A stretch of DNA of 8,078 nucleotides, taken from the NCBI GenBank assembly GCA_900553775.1, contig USEZ01000087.1:1-8078 (forward strand), given 5' to 3'. A program made the position numbers and the translations under genes. The notes beneath the pieces were generated by a model, which searched no databases, was not told where the DNA came from, and saw only the letters and a list, made by a program, of their open reading frames with translations. Source of the stretch: an uncultured Slackia sp. Its GTDB lineage: Bacteria; Actinomycetota; Coriobacteriia; Coriobacteriales; Eggerthellaceae. Positions within the stretch are counted from its first letter, which is position 1; each line of letters opens with the position of its first letter. Shown one piece after another: positions 1 through 6,144 of this stretch.

Positions 1-34
1 AGAAACCGCTGTCCTGCCATTAGACGACACCCCA
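1..34 (-). tRNA. tRNA-Gln (probably CTG anticodon), 5' half only, cut by window edge
   Basis: Read on the minus strand from position 34, the sequence gives an acceptor 5' strand TGGGGTG, a linker TC, a D-arm with stem GTCT/GGAC around a loop containing GG, one A, then the anticodon 5' stem GCGGT and loop bases T, T, C, T. The anticodon therefore begins CT. A tRNA starting with U1 and GGGGU is characteristic of glutamine tRNA, so CTG (reading CAG codons) is the best call; CTC (Glu) is formally possible but would normally start with G. The 3' half, including the T-arm and CCA end, lies outside the window. It is preceded by its own strong promoter and is not part of the tgt transcript by necessity. 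Gln tRNA is not a substrate of the neighbouring Tgt, which acts on GUN anticodons. Confidence 0.85.
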
Positions 35-57
35 GTGCGTATCGCATTTCAAGCGCG

Positions 58-113
58 AGACAGAATAATACCGATGCACCCCGTTTTCGTCAACGTCTTT
101 TTTCAAAAAAATT
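58..113 (-). promoter_or_regulatory. Sigma70-type promoter of the tRNA-Gln gene with UP-like A/T tract
   Basis: On the minus strand a -35 hexamer TTGACG (positions 93-88) is separated by exactly 17 bases from a -10 hexamer TATTAT (positions 70-65). The predicted start is near position 58, giving a leader of about 24 nt before the tRNA. Immediately upstream of the -35 box, positions 113-98 form an uninterrupted A/T run (seven T, one G, six A) at the place where UP elements bind the RNA polymerase alpha subunit. This combination is typical of strong stable-RNA promoters. It is the clearest promoter in the window. Confidence 0.82.
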
Positions 114-128
114 CCGACGGGCAGATTG

Positions 129-144
129 CGGGACAAACGTCCCG
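129..144. other. Small inverted repeat between tgt and the tRNA promoter
   Basis: Six-base arms CGGGAC and GTCCCG flank a 4-base loop. On the minus strand, 13 bases after the hairpin there is a run of seven T (positions 113-107), but that run is too far away for a normal intrinsic terminator and also serves as the A/T tract of the tRNA promoter. Just upstream on the minus strand, positions 153-164 form a 12-base perfect palindrome with centre GCATGC. The role of both is unknown; they may help separate tgt transcription from the tRNA unit. Confidence 0.4.
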
Positions 145-182
145 AATATCGCGCCGCATGCGGCCCCTCGCCCCTCCGACGT

Positions 183-216
183 GTTGCCTGCGCGGCAGAA
201 ACCGAGCACAGGCAAC
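183..216 (-). terminator. Hairpin downstream of tgt, probable transcript end
   Basis: On the minus strand, starting 17 nt after the tgt stop codon, arms GTTGCCTGTGC (216-206) and GCGCAGGCAAC (193-183) form an 11-bp stem with one U-G pair around a 12-nt loop. No U-run follows; the next bases are GC-rich. It fits a U-less hairpin terminator or a 3' stabilising structure for tgt mRNA. Confidence 0.5.
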
Positions 217-232
217 GCAGGAAGAACTAAAC

Positions 233-1381
233 CTAGTAATCGTTGGCCGCCGGGGAGTTCATCCAATCCTGATAGAACGCCTCGTATTCGCCGGCCAACA
301 CCGCCTCGCGGGCTTTCGCCATAAGGTCGATCAAGAAATGCAGGTTATGGATGGAAAGCAGGATGCCGCCGAGCATTTCTTTCTGCATGACCAGATGGCG
401 CAGGTATGCGCGCGTGTACTGCGTGCATACCGGACAGCTGCATTGCGGATCGAGCGGCGTGAAATCTTCCTTGTATTTCGCATTGCGCAGGTTCATGCGG
501 CCCTGATGCGAAAACGCCGTGCCCATACGGCCCGTGCGCGTGGGAAGCACGCAGTCGAACATGTCGACGCCCTCGCGCACCGCGCGCACGAGCGTGGTGG
601 GATTGCCCACGCCCATGAGATAGCGCGGCTTGTCCTGCGGCAGCGCCTGGCACACCGCGCCGAGCGTCTCGAACATCACGTCGTGGGGCTCGCCGACCGA
701 ATAGCCGCCGATGCCGAATCCTTGGAAGCCCTTATGCCCCGCCGCACGGCTCTTCTCGTCTATCTCCATCAGGCGGCGCGCGCTTTCAAGGCGCAGATCG
801 AGATGCATGCCGCCCTGCACGATGCCGAACAGCGCCTGGTCTTCGCGGGTATGGGCGGCGCAGCAGCGCTCAGCCCACTCCCAGGAAAGCTTCGTGGAGG
901 CGGCCACCGCCTCTTTTTCGGCCGGATAGCCGATGCACTGGTCGAGCTGCATGACGATATCGGCGCCGATCCGCTGCTGGATGTCCATATTGCTCTCGGG
1001 CGTCCAGCGGTGCTTGCTGCCGTCGTAGTCGCGCGCATGGAAGCTCACGCCGTCGGCGTCGGTTTTCATCATGTGGTCGAGGCTGAACAGCTGAAACCCG
1101 CCCGAATCGGTAAGCATGGGGCCGTTGTAGTTCATGAACTTCTGCACGCCCCCCGCGCGCTCGATGATATCGACGCCGGGACGCATATACAGATGATACG
1201 TGTTGGCAAGCACCACCTGGCTTTTCATGTCATGCAGCTGGTCGACCGTCACGCCTTTCACCGTGGCGTGCGTTCCCACCGGCATGAACATGGGCGTATG
1301 CACCGTGCCGTGCGCGGTGTCGAAACTGATCGCGCGCGCATTGCCGTCGCGCGCATCGACCGTCACGTCGAAAAGTGCCAT
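233..1381 (-). CDS. tgt: tRNA-guanine transglycosylase (queuine tRNA-ribosyltransferase)
   Basis: 382 residues, a normal length for bacterial Tgt. The enzyme swaps guanine at position 34 of Asp, Asn, His and Tyr tRNAs (GUN anticodons) for the queuosine precursor preQ1, in the cytoplasm. Visible motifs are LTDSGGFQ with general-base-type Asp92, MQLDQC with Asp147 and Cys149, GIVQGG with Gln189, GGYSVGE at 225-231, and FDCVLPTR with nucleophile Asp276. The zinc site is Cys314, Cys316, Cys319 and His345 (CSCPVC...SIHNL). Cys149 and Val229 match the preQ1-type pocket of the Zymomonas enzyme rather than the queuine-type pocket of eukaryotes. I chose the ATG at 1381 because the family N-terminus (MALFDVTVDARDGNAR) begins there and AAAGGA lies 9 nt upstream; the frame stays open further upstream but that part looks non-coding. 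Stop codon is TAG. No queA, queuosine-synthesis gene or yajC/secD is adjacent in this window, so it appears as a stand-alone gene after nrdA. Confidence 0.97.
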   Translation of the reverse strand: MALFDVTVDARDGNARAISFDTAHGTVHTPMFMPVGTHATVKGVTVDQLHDMKSQVVLANTYHLYMRPGVDIIERAGGVQKFMNYNGPMLTDSGGFQLFSLDHMMKTDADGVSFHARDYDGSKHRWTPESNMDIQQRIGADIVMQLDQCIGYPAEKEAVAASTKLSWEWAERCCAAHTREDQALFGIVQGGMHLDLRLESARRLMEIDEKSRAAGHKGFQGFGIGGYSVGEPHDVMFETLGAVCQALPQDKPRYLMGVGNPTTLVRAVREGVDMFDCVLPTRTGRMGTAFSHQGRMNLRNAKYKEDFTPLDPQCSCPVCTQYTRAYLRHLVMQKEMLGGILLSIHNLHFLIDLMAKAREAVLAGEYEAFYQDWMNSPAANDY

Positions 1382-1405
1382 GGGAAAACTTCCTTTCACG
1401 AAGCG

Positions 1406-1411
1406 AATATA
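1406..1411 (-). promoter_or_regulatory. Possible -10 box for tgt
   Basis: The minus strand carries TATATT about 25 nt upstream of the tgt start codon, inside a short A/T-rich patch in otherwise GC-rich DNA. No convincing -35 hexamer is found 16-18 bases further up. A start near 1399 would leave a leader of about 18 nt containing the Shine-Dalgarno. This is a weak call based on one hexamer and its position. Confidence 0.3.
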
Positions 1412-1509
1412 TCGAGAACAGATGACGAACGCTCTACCGAGAATCGCGCGAGGCGAATCGCGAAGCGCGCCGCCTCGAAAGAAACAAGAAAGACGCGACG
1501 ATCGCACGG

Positions 1510-1744
1510 CCGGAACACGGAGGGCCCTTCGCCCTCGAATCGCCGCAACGCAGGCGAAAGGCTCCCTCGCAGCCGGACGACCCCGTTCCGTCGGCGCGAT
1601 GTTCCAGGTCGCCGCAACGGAGCGAGAGGCCGCCCGGCGTTCCGAATCGGCCCGACTGGCGCAGGGAGCGCACTTAGGTGCGTGACCGGAGCACGGAGGG
1701 CCGAGACGGGGTGCCTGGCGGCTTTGCAGCGTCGACCCCGTTGC
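1510..1744. repeat. Degenerate direct repeats filling the nrdA-tgt intergenic gap
   Basis: The 386-base gap 1382-1767 has no credible gene. It holds two copies of a 17-base motif CCGGARCACGGAGGGCC (1510-1526 and 1686-1702, one mismatch), two exact copies of TCGCCGCAACG (1540-1550 and 1609-1619), each followed by a diverged purine-rich stretch ending in AGGC, and two exact copies of CGACCCCGTT (1578-1587 and 1733-1742), each preceded by GCAGC within a few bases. The order first-motif to last-motif is kept in both halves, at about 80 and 59 bases, so this looks like a decayed duplication or a cluster of interspersed palindromic/REP-like units. A small hairpin with 5-bp arms lies at 1669-1682. 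No function is assigned. Confidence 0.45.
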
Positions 1745-1767
1745 GCCGTTCGGAAGAACGGCGCAAC
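1740..1767 (-). terminator. Perfect hairpin abutting the nrdA stop codon
   Basis: Directly after the nrdA stop codon on the minus strand, arms GTTGCGCCGTTC (1767-1756) and GAACGGCGCAAC (1751-1740) pair over 12 bp with no mismatch, closing a TTCC tetraloop. The following bases are GGGG-rich, with no U-run. Its position and stability make it the likely transcript end or 3' barrier of nrdA, although it would need a U-independent mechanism to terminate. It would also separate nrdA from tgt. Confidence 0.65.
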
Positions 1768-4323
1768 CTAGGACGCGCAGCTTTCGCACTCCTCCACTTC
1801 GAGCGATTTGCTGCGCACGTAATACACCGTTTTCACGCCGGCCTTCCACGCCTCGTAATACAGGTCGAACACCTGGCGCATGGTGTAGTCGTTCGTTATA
1901 TAAAGATTCATCGACTGCGCCTGGTCGACATGGCGCTGGCGGATACCCGACGCGCGCACGCTCCACGTCTGGTCGATCAGATGGGCGGGCTTATAGAGCC
2001 AATACGTCGCGGGCGACAGCTCGGGCGCCACGCGCGGCAGCATGCCGCCCTTCTTCTCTTCGAGGAAGAACCGCCGCATGATCGGATCGATTCCCGGCGT
2101 GGTTCCCGAAAGAATGCTCGTCGACGACGTGGGAGCCACGGCCATCAGGTATGCGTTGCGCATGCCCGCCGCCGCCTTCTCGCGCACAGCCGCCCACGGG
2201 GCGGAGTCGTAGCCGCGCTTGTCGAAATAGGCGCCCGTCTGCCAGTCGCTTCCCTCGAAAACGGCGTAAGAGCCCTTTTCCGCGGCCAGATCGGCCGAAG
2301 CCTCCACGGCGCAGCGGTTGATGCGTTCGAACACTTCGTCGGCGAAGGAGAGATGCTCGTCCGACTCCCAGCGGATGCCGCGCTTGGCAAGCATATGGTG
2401 ATACCCCGATACGCCCAGGCCGATCGAGCGGTAGCGCTTGTTCGTGATGCGCGCGTATTCGAGCGCGTAGAAGTTCAGGTCGATCACGTTATCGAGCGCA
2501 CGCACGGCCGCACGCACCACGTCGCGCAGCGCATCCTCGTCTTCCACCGCGAGCCTTCCCAGCGACAGGCTGGCAAGGTTGCACACCACGAAATCGCCGG
2601 GGCGGGTAGTGGAAACCACCACCGTGTCGCCCTCGGCCGTGCGCGTTTCCACCGACACGCTTTCCACCGGCGCCATGTTCTGCGCGATTTCCATGCACAG
2701 GTTGCTGCAATAGACGATCCCCGCGTGCGGATTGGGGTTCGCGCGGTTCACGATGTCGCGGTTGAACGTGAACGGCGTGCCCGTTTCCACCGCGCTTTTG
2801 AGCACCAGGCGCACGATGTCTTTGATCGTCATGGTGCGCTTGGGAATGCGCGGATCGGCCACGCAATCGAGGTAGCGCTTCTCCCATTCCTCGCCGAAAT
2901 AGTCTTCGAGCGCATAGCCTTTCACCACGAGAATGTCGTGCGGGCACATAAGATGCCAGTCCTGGTTCATGTCATCGCCCGCCATGCGCCAGAACAGATC
3001 CGGATAGCAGACGGCGGGGAATACATCGTGGGCCTTCATGCGGTCGTCGCCGTTGTTGGTGCGCAGCTGCAGGAATTCCGGCAGGTCTTTATGCCACGCA
3101 TCCAGATATACCGCCGCCGCGCCCGCACGCATGCCCAGCTGATCGACCGCCACCGCCGTGTCGTTGATGATGCGGATCCAGCGAATCACGCCGCCCGCCG
3201 CGCCTTCGAACCCGCGGATCGTGCCGCCCGTCGCACGCACTTTGCCCAGATACATTCCCATGCCGCCGCCGAATTTGCTCACCTGCGCGAAGTTGTCGAT
3301 GCTGCGATAGATTCCTTCCAGGCTGTCGGGCACCGTGTCGATGAAGCAGCTCGACAGCTGATGATGGGGCTTGCGGGCGTTGCTCATCGTGGGCGTGGCC
3401 ATGGTCACCTCGAGCTTGGAGAGCATGTCGTAGAAGCGGCGTACCCAGCCCATGCGGTCGGTCTTTTCTTCCATGGCGAGATGCAGCGCGATACCCAGAA
3501 ACATCTCCTGCGGGCTTTCGATCGACACATGCCGGCGCGTGGTGATCACATAGCGCTTGATGAGCAGGTCGAGCCCCGAATAGGTGAACAGCTCGTCGCG
3601 CTCGGGCGCGATGAAGCCCGAGGCCTGCTCGATTTCGGCGCGCGTATAGCGTTCGAGAATGTAGGAGCCGTAGAGGTCTTGGTCGGTCAGCCAACGCACC
3701 TTGTCGTAGAACGTCTCGATCCCGCGTTCGGCGCAATCGATGGCAAGCTGACGGCGGAAGGAAAACGACAGAAGGCGCGCGGCGATGAATTCCCACTTCG
3801 GAGCCTCTTGGCACGTCAGCTCCACGGCGGCGCGCGTAAGCGACGCAAGACGCTCGTCGATCGGCATGTCGGGCTTCACGAAGCTTTTGAATTTGACCGC
3901 GAGCGCCGAAAGGGCATACGGCTCGTCCGGGAAATCTTTCTGAATGCGCGCGAGGCAGGCGTCGAGGCGGGAGGCGTCGGACGACTCGCGGCCGCACGGG
4001 GGGATATCGCACGAAGCCACGGCGGTGGCGACGATATCGGCGCGGACGGTTCGCAATTCGGCGCGACGGTGGCGATACAGGATATAGGCCTTCGCCTCGT
4101 CGAAATAGCCTTGCTCCATAAGGCTGCGCTCCACGATGTCCTGGATGGCCTCCACCGTGCGGGCGTCCGTCGCCGCGATCGATTCCTCCGCCGCACGCAG
4201 CAAAGCGGCAAGCGTTTCCTCGGATGCTTCGCGGTTGACGTCGGAAAACGCGCCCGCTATGGCTGCGACGATCTTCGAACCGTCGTAGGCCTCCGTCGCC
4301 CCGCTTCGTTTGACGATATCCAT
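1768..4323 (-). CDS. nrdA: Class I ribonucleoside-diphosphate reductase, alpha (large) subunit
   Basis: 851 residues; reduces ribonucleoside diphosphates to deoxyribonucleotides with a radical delivered by a separate beta subunit (NrdB). Residues 1-92 form an ATP-cone (VKRSGATEAYDGSKI...), the allosteric activity site. About 135-235 is the RNR N-terminal domain and 236-835 the ten-stranded barrel. Catalytic residues are visible: Cys326 (QLSSCF) and Cys581 (VVCNLAS) as the redox pair, Asn541, Cys543 and Glu545 in SNLCMEI, the radical-transfer pair Tyr834-Tyr835, and the C-terminal thiol shuttle Cys846/Cys849 (ECESC). The tandem Tyr and SNLCxE motif point to class I rather than B12-dependent class II. 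It is longer than E. coli NrdA (761 residues), partly through a poorly conserved stretch at 93-135. The ATG at 4323 is chosen because the ATP-cone starts there and AAGGGGAG lies 5 nt upstream; the frame extends 111 codons further without family resemblance. nrdB is not adjacent: the upstream gene is a transporter and the downstream gene is tgt. Stop is TAG, directly followed by a hairpin. Confidence 0.95.
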   Translation of the reverse strand: MDIVKRSGATEAYDGSKIVAAIAGAFSDVNREASEETLAALLRAAEESIAATDARTVEAIQDIVERSLMEQGYFDEAKAYILYRHRRAELRTVRADIVATAVASCDIPPCGRESSDASRLDACLARIQKDFPDEPYALSALAVKFKSFVKPDMPIDERLASLTRAAVELTCQEAPKWEFIAARLLSFSFRRQLAIDCAERGIETFYDKVRWLTDQDLYGSYILERYTRAEIEQASGFIAPERDELFTYSGLDLLIKRYVITTRRHVSIESPQEMFLGIALHLAMEEKTDRMGWVRRFYDMLSKLEVTMATPTMSNARKPHHQLSSCFIDTVPDSLEGIYRSIDNFAQVSKFGGGMGMYLGKVRATGGTIRGFEGAAGGVIRWIRIINDTAVAVDQLGMRAGAAAVYLDAWHKDLPEFLQLRTNNGDDRMKAHDVFPAVCYPDLFWRMAGDDMNQDWHLMCPHDILVVKGYALEDYFGEEWEKRYLDCVADPRIPKRTMTIKDIVRLVLKSAVETGTPFTFNRDIVNRANPNPHAGIVYCSNLCMEIAQNMAPVESVSVETRTAEGDTVVVSTTRPGDFVVCNLASLSLGRLAVEDEDALRDVVRAAVRALDNVIDLNFYALEYARITNKRYRSIGLGVSGYHHMLAKRGIRWESDEHLSFADEVFERINRCAVEASADLAAEKGSYAVFEGSDWQTGAYFDKRGYDSAPWAAVREKAAAGMRNAYLMAVAPTSSTSILSGTTPGIDPIMRRFFLEEKKGGMLPRVAPELSPATYWLYKPAHLIDQTWSVRASGIRQRHVDQAQSMNLYITNDYTMRQVFDLYYEAWKAGVKTVYYVRSKSLEVEECESCAS

Positions 4324-4395
4324 AGATGCTCCCCTTCCGGCACAAGGCGCGCGGCAAACCGGCAGGCGCGCGGACGCCTCTCGTGCGGATTCGTT

Positions 4396-4424
4396 TATTG
4401 CTACTTTTTCAATAGCATTTAAGC
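4396..4424 (-). promoter_or_regulatory. A/T-rich island with inverted repeats upstream of nrdA
   Basis: About 75-100 nt upstream of the nrdA start, a short A/T-rich patch interrupts GC-rich DNA. It contains two overlapping inverted repeats: TATTG/CAATA (4396-4400 with 4410-4414) and TGCTA/TAGCA (4399-4403 with 4413-4417). On the minus strand TGCTATTGA resembles an extended -10 element and TTAAAT is a second weak candidate; neither has a good -35 box. It does not match the known NrdR box consensus (ACAC...GTGT). I infer this is the nrdA promoter/operator area. The rest of the gap 4324-4546 shows only a 10-base palindrome at 4468-4477 (centre GTCGAC) and no gene. Confidence 0.33.
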
Positions 4425-4546
4425 ACGGGCGACGACGTTTCGGCGGCATGCGTCGGCAAACACGCACCCGTCGACGGAAAAACCGCAAATCGAACGCAGC
4501 GGCTAAGCGGAGCGAAAACACCCGCGCACGAGGCCGAAAGCACGCA

Positions 4547-4572
4547 AAGGCGCAGCCCGAAGGCCGCGCCTT
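4547..4572 (-). terminator. UUCG-tetraloop hairpin downstream of the MFS gene
   Basis: On the minus strand, 103 nt after the transporter stop codon, arms AAGGCGCGGCC (4572-4562) and GGCTGCGCCTT (4557-4547) pair over 11 bp with one G-U, closing a C(UUCG)G tetraloop, the most stable RNA tetraloop type. The downstream bases are TTGCGTGCTTTC-like, that is, only loosely T-rich. The adenines at the base of the 5' arm and T at the 3' arm are typical of intrinsic terminators. It is the likely end of the transporter transcript and isolates nrdA from it. Confidence 0.65.
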
Positions 4573-4657
4573 ATACGCAACAGCGACGTATTCGCGGGGA
4601 AAGAAGCCTTGGATGAGGAGACACGCACACACAAAACCGCAACGAACACGCCGCATT

Positions 4658-4697
4658 TTCCGATGGACGAAACCCTAGTCGATTTCATCCATCGGAA
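4658..4697 (-). terminator. 15-bp hairpin enclosing the stop codon of the MFS transporter
   Basis: Arms at 4683-4697 and 4658-4672 pair over 15 bp in the minus-strand RNA, with a single U-G pair and no mismatch; the 10-nt loop (4673-4682) contains the TAG stop codon (4677-4675). The 5' arm encodes the last residues of the protein. No U-run follows. A terminating ribosome would cover the hairpin, so it could form only after release. It could act in 3'-end protection, or in termination together with the UUCG hairpin 86 nt further on. Calling it a terminator is an inference; the inverted repeat itself is certain. Confidence 0.5.
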
Positions 4698-5979
4698 TAC
4701 TGTTGTGATCACACGCCGTAAACCAAAGGATGATGCCCGCTACGATGCAGATCCCCATCATGTAGTACGCAGGAGCCATTCCATTGCCCGTGAAGTCAAT
4801 CAAAGCGGTCGCCACCATGGAAGCCGTTCCTCCGAAGATGACGTATGCGATATTCGACCCCAAAGCAGCGCCCGTATAACGAACCTCGGTCGGGAACAAT
4901 TCTGCCTGGTAGCATGCGATATTGGAGTCGTTGATGGAAAGCGTCACGCACAATATGAGCTCGGCGACGATGACGATCGGCAGGCTCGCCGTATTCAGCA
5001 TCATGAATCCAGGAATACTCAAAGCCACAAAGGCTATGCATGCGCCGATGAGCATCTTCCTACGTCCCACGATGTCGGACACCTTCCCTGCCGCAAATAC
5101 GATAATCACATAAGCGAGCAAGGCAACGTCGGTAGCAAGCTGCGCGAAAGCCGCATCCATGCCCGCATAGCCGGTCAGATACGTCGGCAAATACGTCAAA
5201 ACCAAATAGAAGCCCACGGAGTTGACCATCGTGGCGGCAATGCTGGAAAGCAGGCGCTTGCCGTACTTCTTGAACACCAAGAGAGTGGGATGCTCGACTT
5301 CCTTATGGGCGGAGTCGCCCGATTCCATCTGCTGATACGCGGGAGAATCGTCGAGCTTCAATTTAATATAGAAATGGAATGCGATGCCGAGAGGACCGGC
5401 CAGCAAGAACGGAATGCGCCATCCCCACTCAACCACGTCTGCTTCGGGGATGAACGCTTTGATCAGCAAGGCCGCCGTCGATCCGGCGAACAAGCCCATG
5501 GCTGTCGATGCGGGAACAAGGGAACAATACTTGCCGCGATGTTTCGGCGGGGCGTATTCAGCCAAAAAGACCGCTGCACCCGAATATTCGCCCGCAGCGG
5601 AAAATCCTTGAATGCTTCGCAATGCAAGCAGCAAAATCGGAGAAAGCAATCCGATCGTCTCGAACGACGGAAGGCAGCCAATCAAGAATGCCGCGGCCGT
5701 CATCAAAAGAATCGACGTCGAAAGCGACCATTTGCGGCCTTTCTTATCGCCCATGCTTCCCCAAAACGCTGCACCGAGCGGACGGAATATGAACGAAAGC
5801 GCGAATACGGCGAACGCCATCAATGTGGAATCGACCGCCGATTCAGGAAAGAACACGACGCCGATCGTAATGGCGAAATAGGTGTAGGTGGCATAGTCGA
5901 ACCATTCGAGAAAATTCCCAAGGAATGACGACAACGCCACTTTAAAAGGCACTTTTGCCTCTGCGACTTCTGCACTCAT
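4675..5979 (-). CDS. MFS transporter, metabolite:H+ symporter (MHS) subfamily
   Basis: 434 residues, the usual size for the ProP/KgtP/ShiA-like MHS branch of the major facilitator superfamily, with about twelve membrane helices in the inner membrane. Diagnostic motifs: NFLEWFDYATYTYFA at 22-36 in helix 1, the loop 2-3 signature GSMGDKKGRK at 74-83 with Asp78 and Arg82, the helix 4 motif LRSIQGFSAAGEYSGA at 120-135 (family form GFSxGGEYGGA), and the repeated signature GKVSDIVGRRK at 298-308. Members carry osmolytes, dicarboxylates, shikimate and other small acids with protons; substrate cannot be read from sequence. I place the start at the ATG at 5979 because MHS proteins begin just before this helix and AAGGAA lies upstream with 7 nt spacing; the 43 in-frame codons above it span the intergenic region. 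It follows the creatininase-like gene by 165 nt with a terminator between, so it may be partly independently expressed. GC content is lower than in nrdA/tgt. Stop is TAG. Confidence 0.9.
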   Translation of the reverse strand: MSAEVAEAKVPFKVALSSFLGNFLEWFDYATYTYFAITIGVVFFPESAVDSTLMAFAVFALSFIFRPLGAAFWGSMGDKKGRKWSLSTSILLMTAAAFLIGCLPSFETIGLLSPILLLALRSIQGFSAAGEYSGAAVFLAEYAPPKHRGKYCSLVPASTAMGLFAGSTAALLIKAFIPEADVVEWGWRIPFLLAGPLGIAFHFYIKLKLDDSPAYQQMESGDSAHKEVEHPTLLVFKKYGKRLLSSIAATMVNSVGFYLVLTYLPTYLTGYAGMDAAFAQLATDVALLAYVIIVFAAGKVSDIVGRRKMLIGACIAFVALSIPGFMMLNTASLPIVIVAELILCVTLSINDSNIACYQAELFPTEVRYTGAALGSNIAYVIFGGTASMVATALIDFTGNGMAPAYYMMGICIVAGIILWFTACDHNSIPMDEID

Positions 5980-6091
5980 GACAGGTTCCTTCGTAGAATC
6001 TCGTGACAATCGCCAGAGAAACGGGCCATCTCTTTCGATACGAAGAGCGAAACGACACGCAGCATCGGCAACAACCCCTTTCGAGAAATGA

Positions 6092-6125
6092 AAGGCGGCC
6101 GTCCTCACGCCGGACAGGCCGCCTT
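6092..6125 (-). terminator. Terminator of the creatininase-like gene
   Basis: On the minus strand, about 20 nt after the stop codon, arms AAGGCGGCC (6125-6117) and GGCCGCCTT (6100-6092) form nine perfect pairs, continued inside by GTCC/GGAC after one bulged T, closing a 7-nt loop. The tail is TCATTTCTC, moderately T-rich. This is the most conventional intrinsic terminator in the window. The 112 nt between it and the MFS start hold no promoter I can name, so partial read-through into the transporter gene is possible. Confidence 0.75.
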
Positions 6126-6144
6126 CGAGGCGGTTTAAATCCGC

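Noticed and set aside
1510..1744. CRISPR array or tandem repeat
   Set aside because: Only two copies of each motif, spacing irregular, and no uniform spacers.
35..1771. Open frame of 578 codons on the plus strand opposite tgt
   Set aside because: His/Arg-rich shadow of tgt that also runs through the repeat-filled gap. No ribosome binding site or family resemblance.
1382..1966. 195-codon N-terminal extension of tgt
   Set aside because: Arg/Ala/Pro-rich low-complexity translation that overlaps the end of nrdA and the repeat block. The family N-terminus and the Shine-Dalgarno place the start at 1381.
1768..4323. Class II (B12-dependent, NrdJ) identity for the RNR
   Set aside because: The SNLCMEI motif and the Tyr834-Tyr835 radical-transfer pair near the C-terminus are class I features.
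1678..4422. Very long open frame on the plus strand (over 900 codons) opposite nrdA
   Set aside because: It is rich in His, Arg and Ala with no domain character, and mirrors the codon structure of a fully convincing nrdA on the other strand. Long antisense frames are common in GC-rich genes.
4396..4424. NrdR box upstream of nrdA
   Set aside because: The known box needs ACAC/GTGT ends around an A/T core, and none is found in the 4324-4546 region.
4324..4656. 111-codon N-terminal extension of nrdA
   Set aside because: It spans the terminator and A/T-rich promoter area and is Arg/Phe/Cys-rich without family match. The ATP-cone begins at the Met encoded at 4323.
4609..5928. Plus-strand open frame of 439 codons opposite the MFS gene
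   Set aside because: The minus-strand MHS transporter is unambiguous; this is its antisense shadow.
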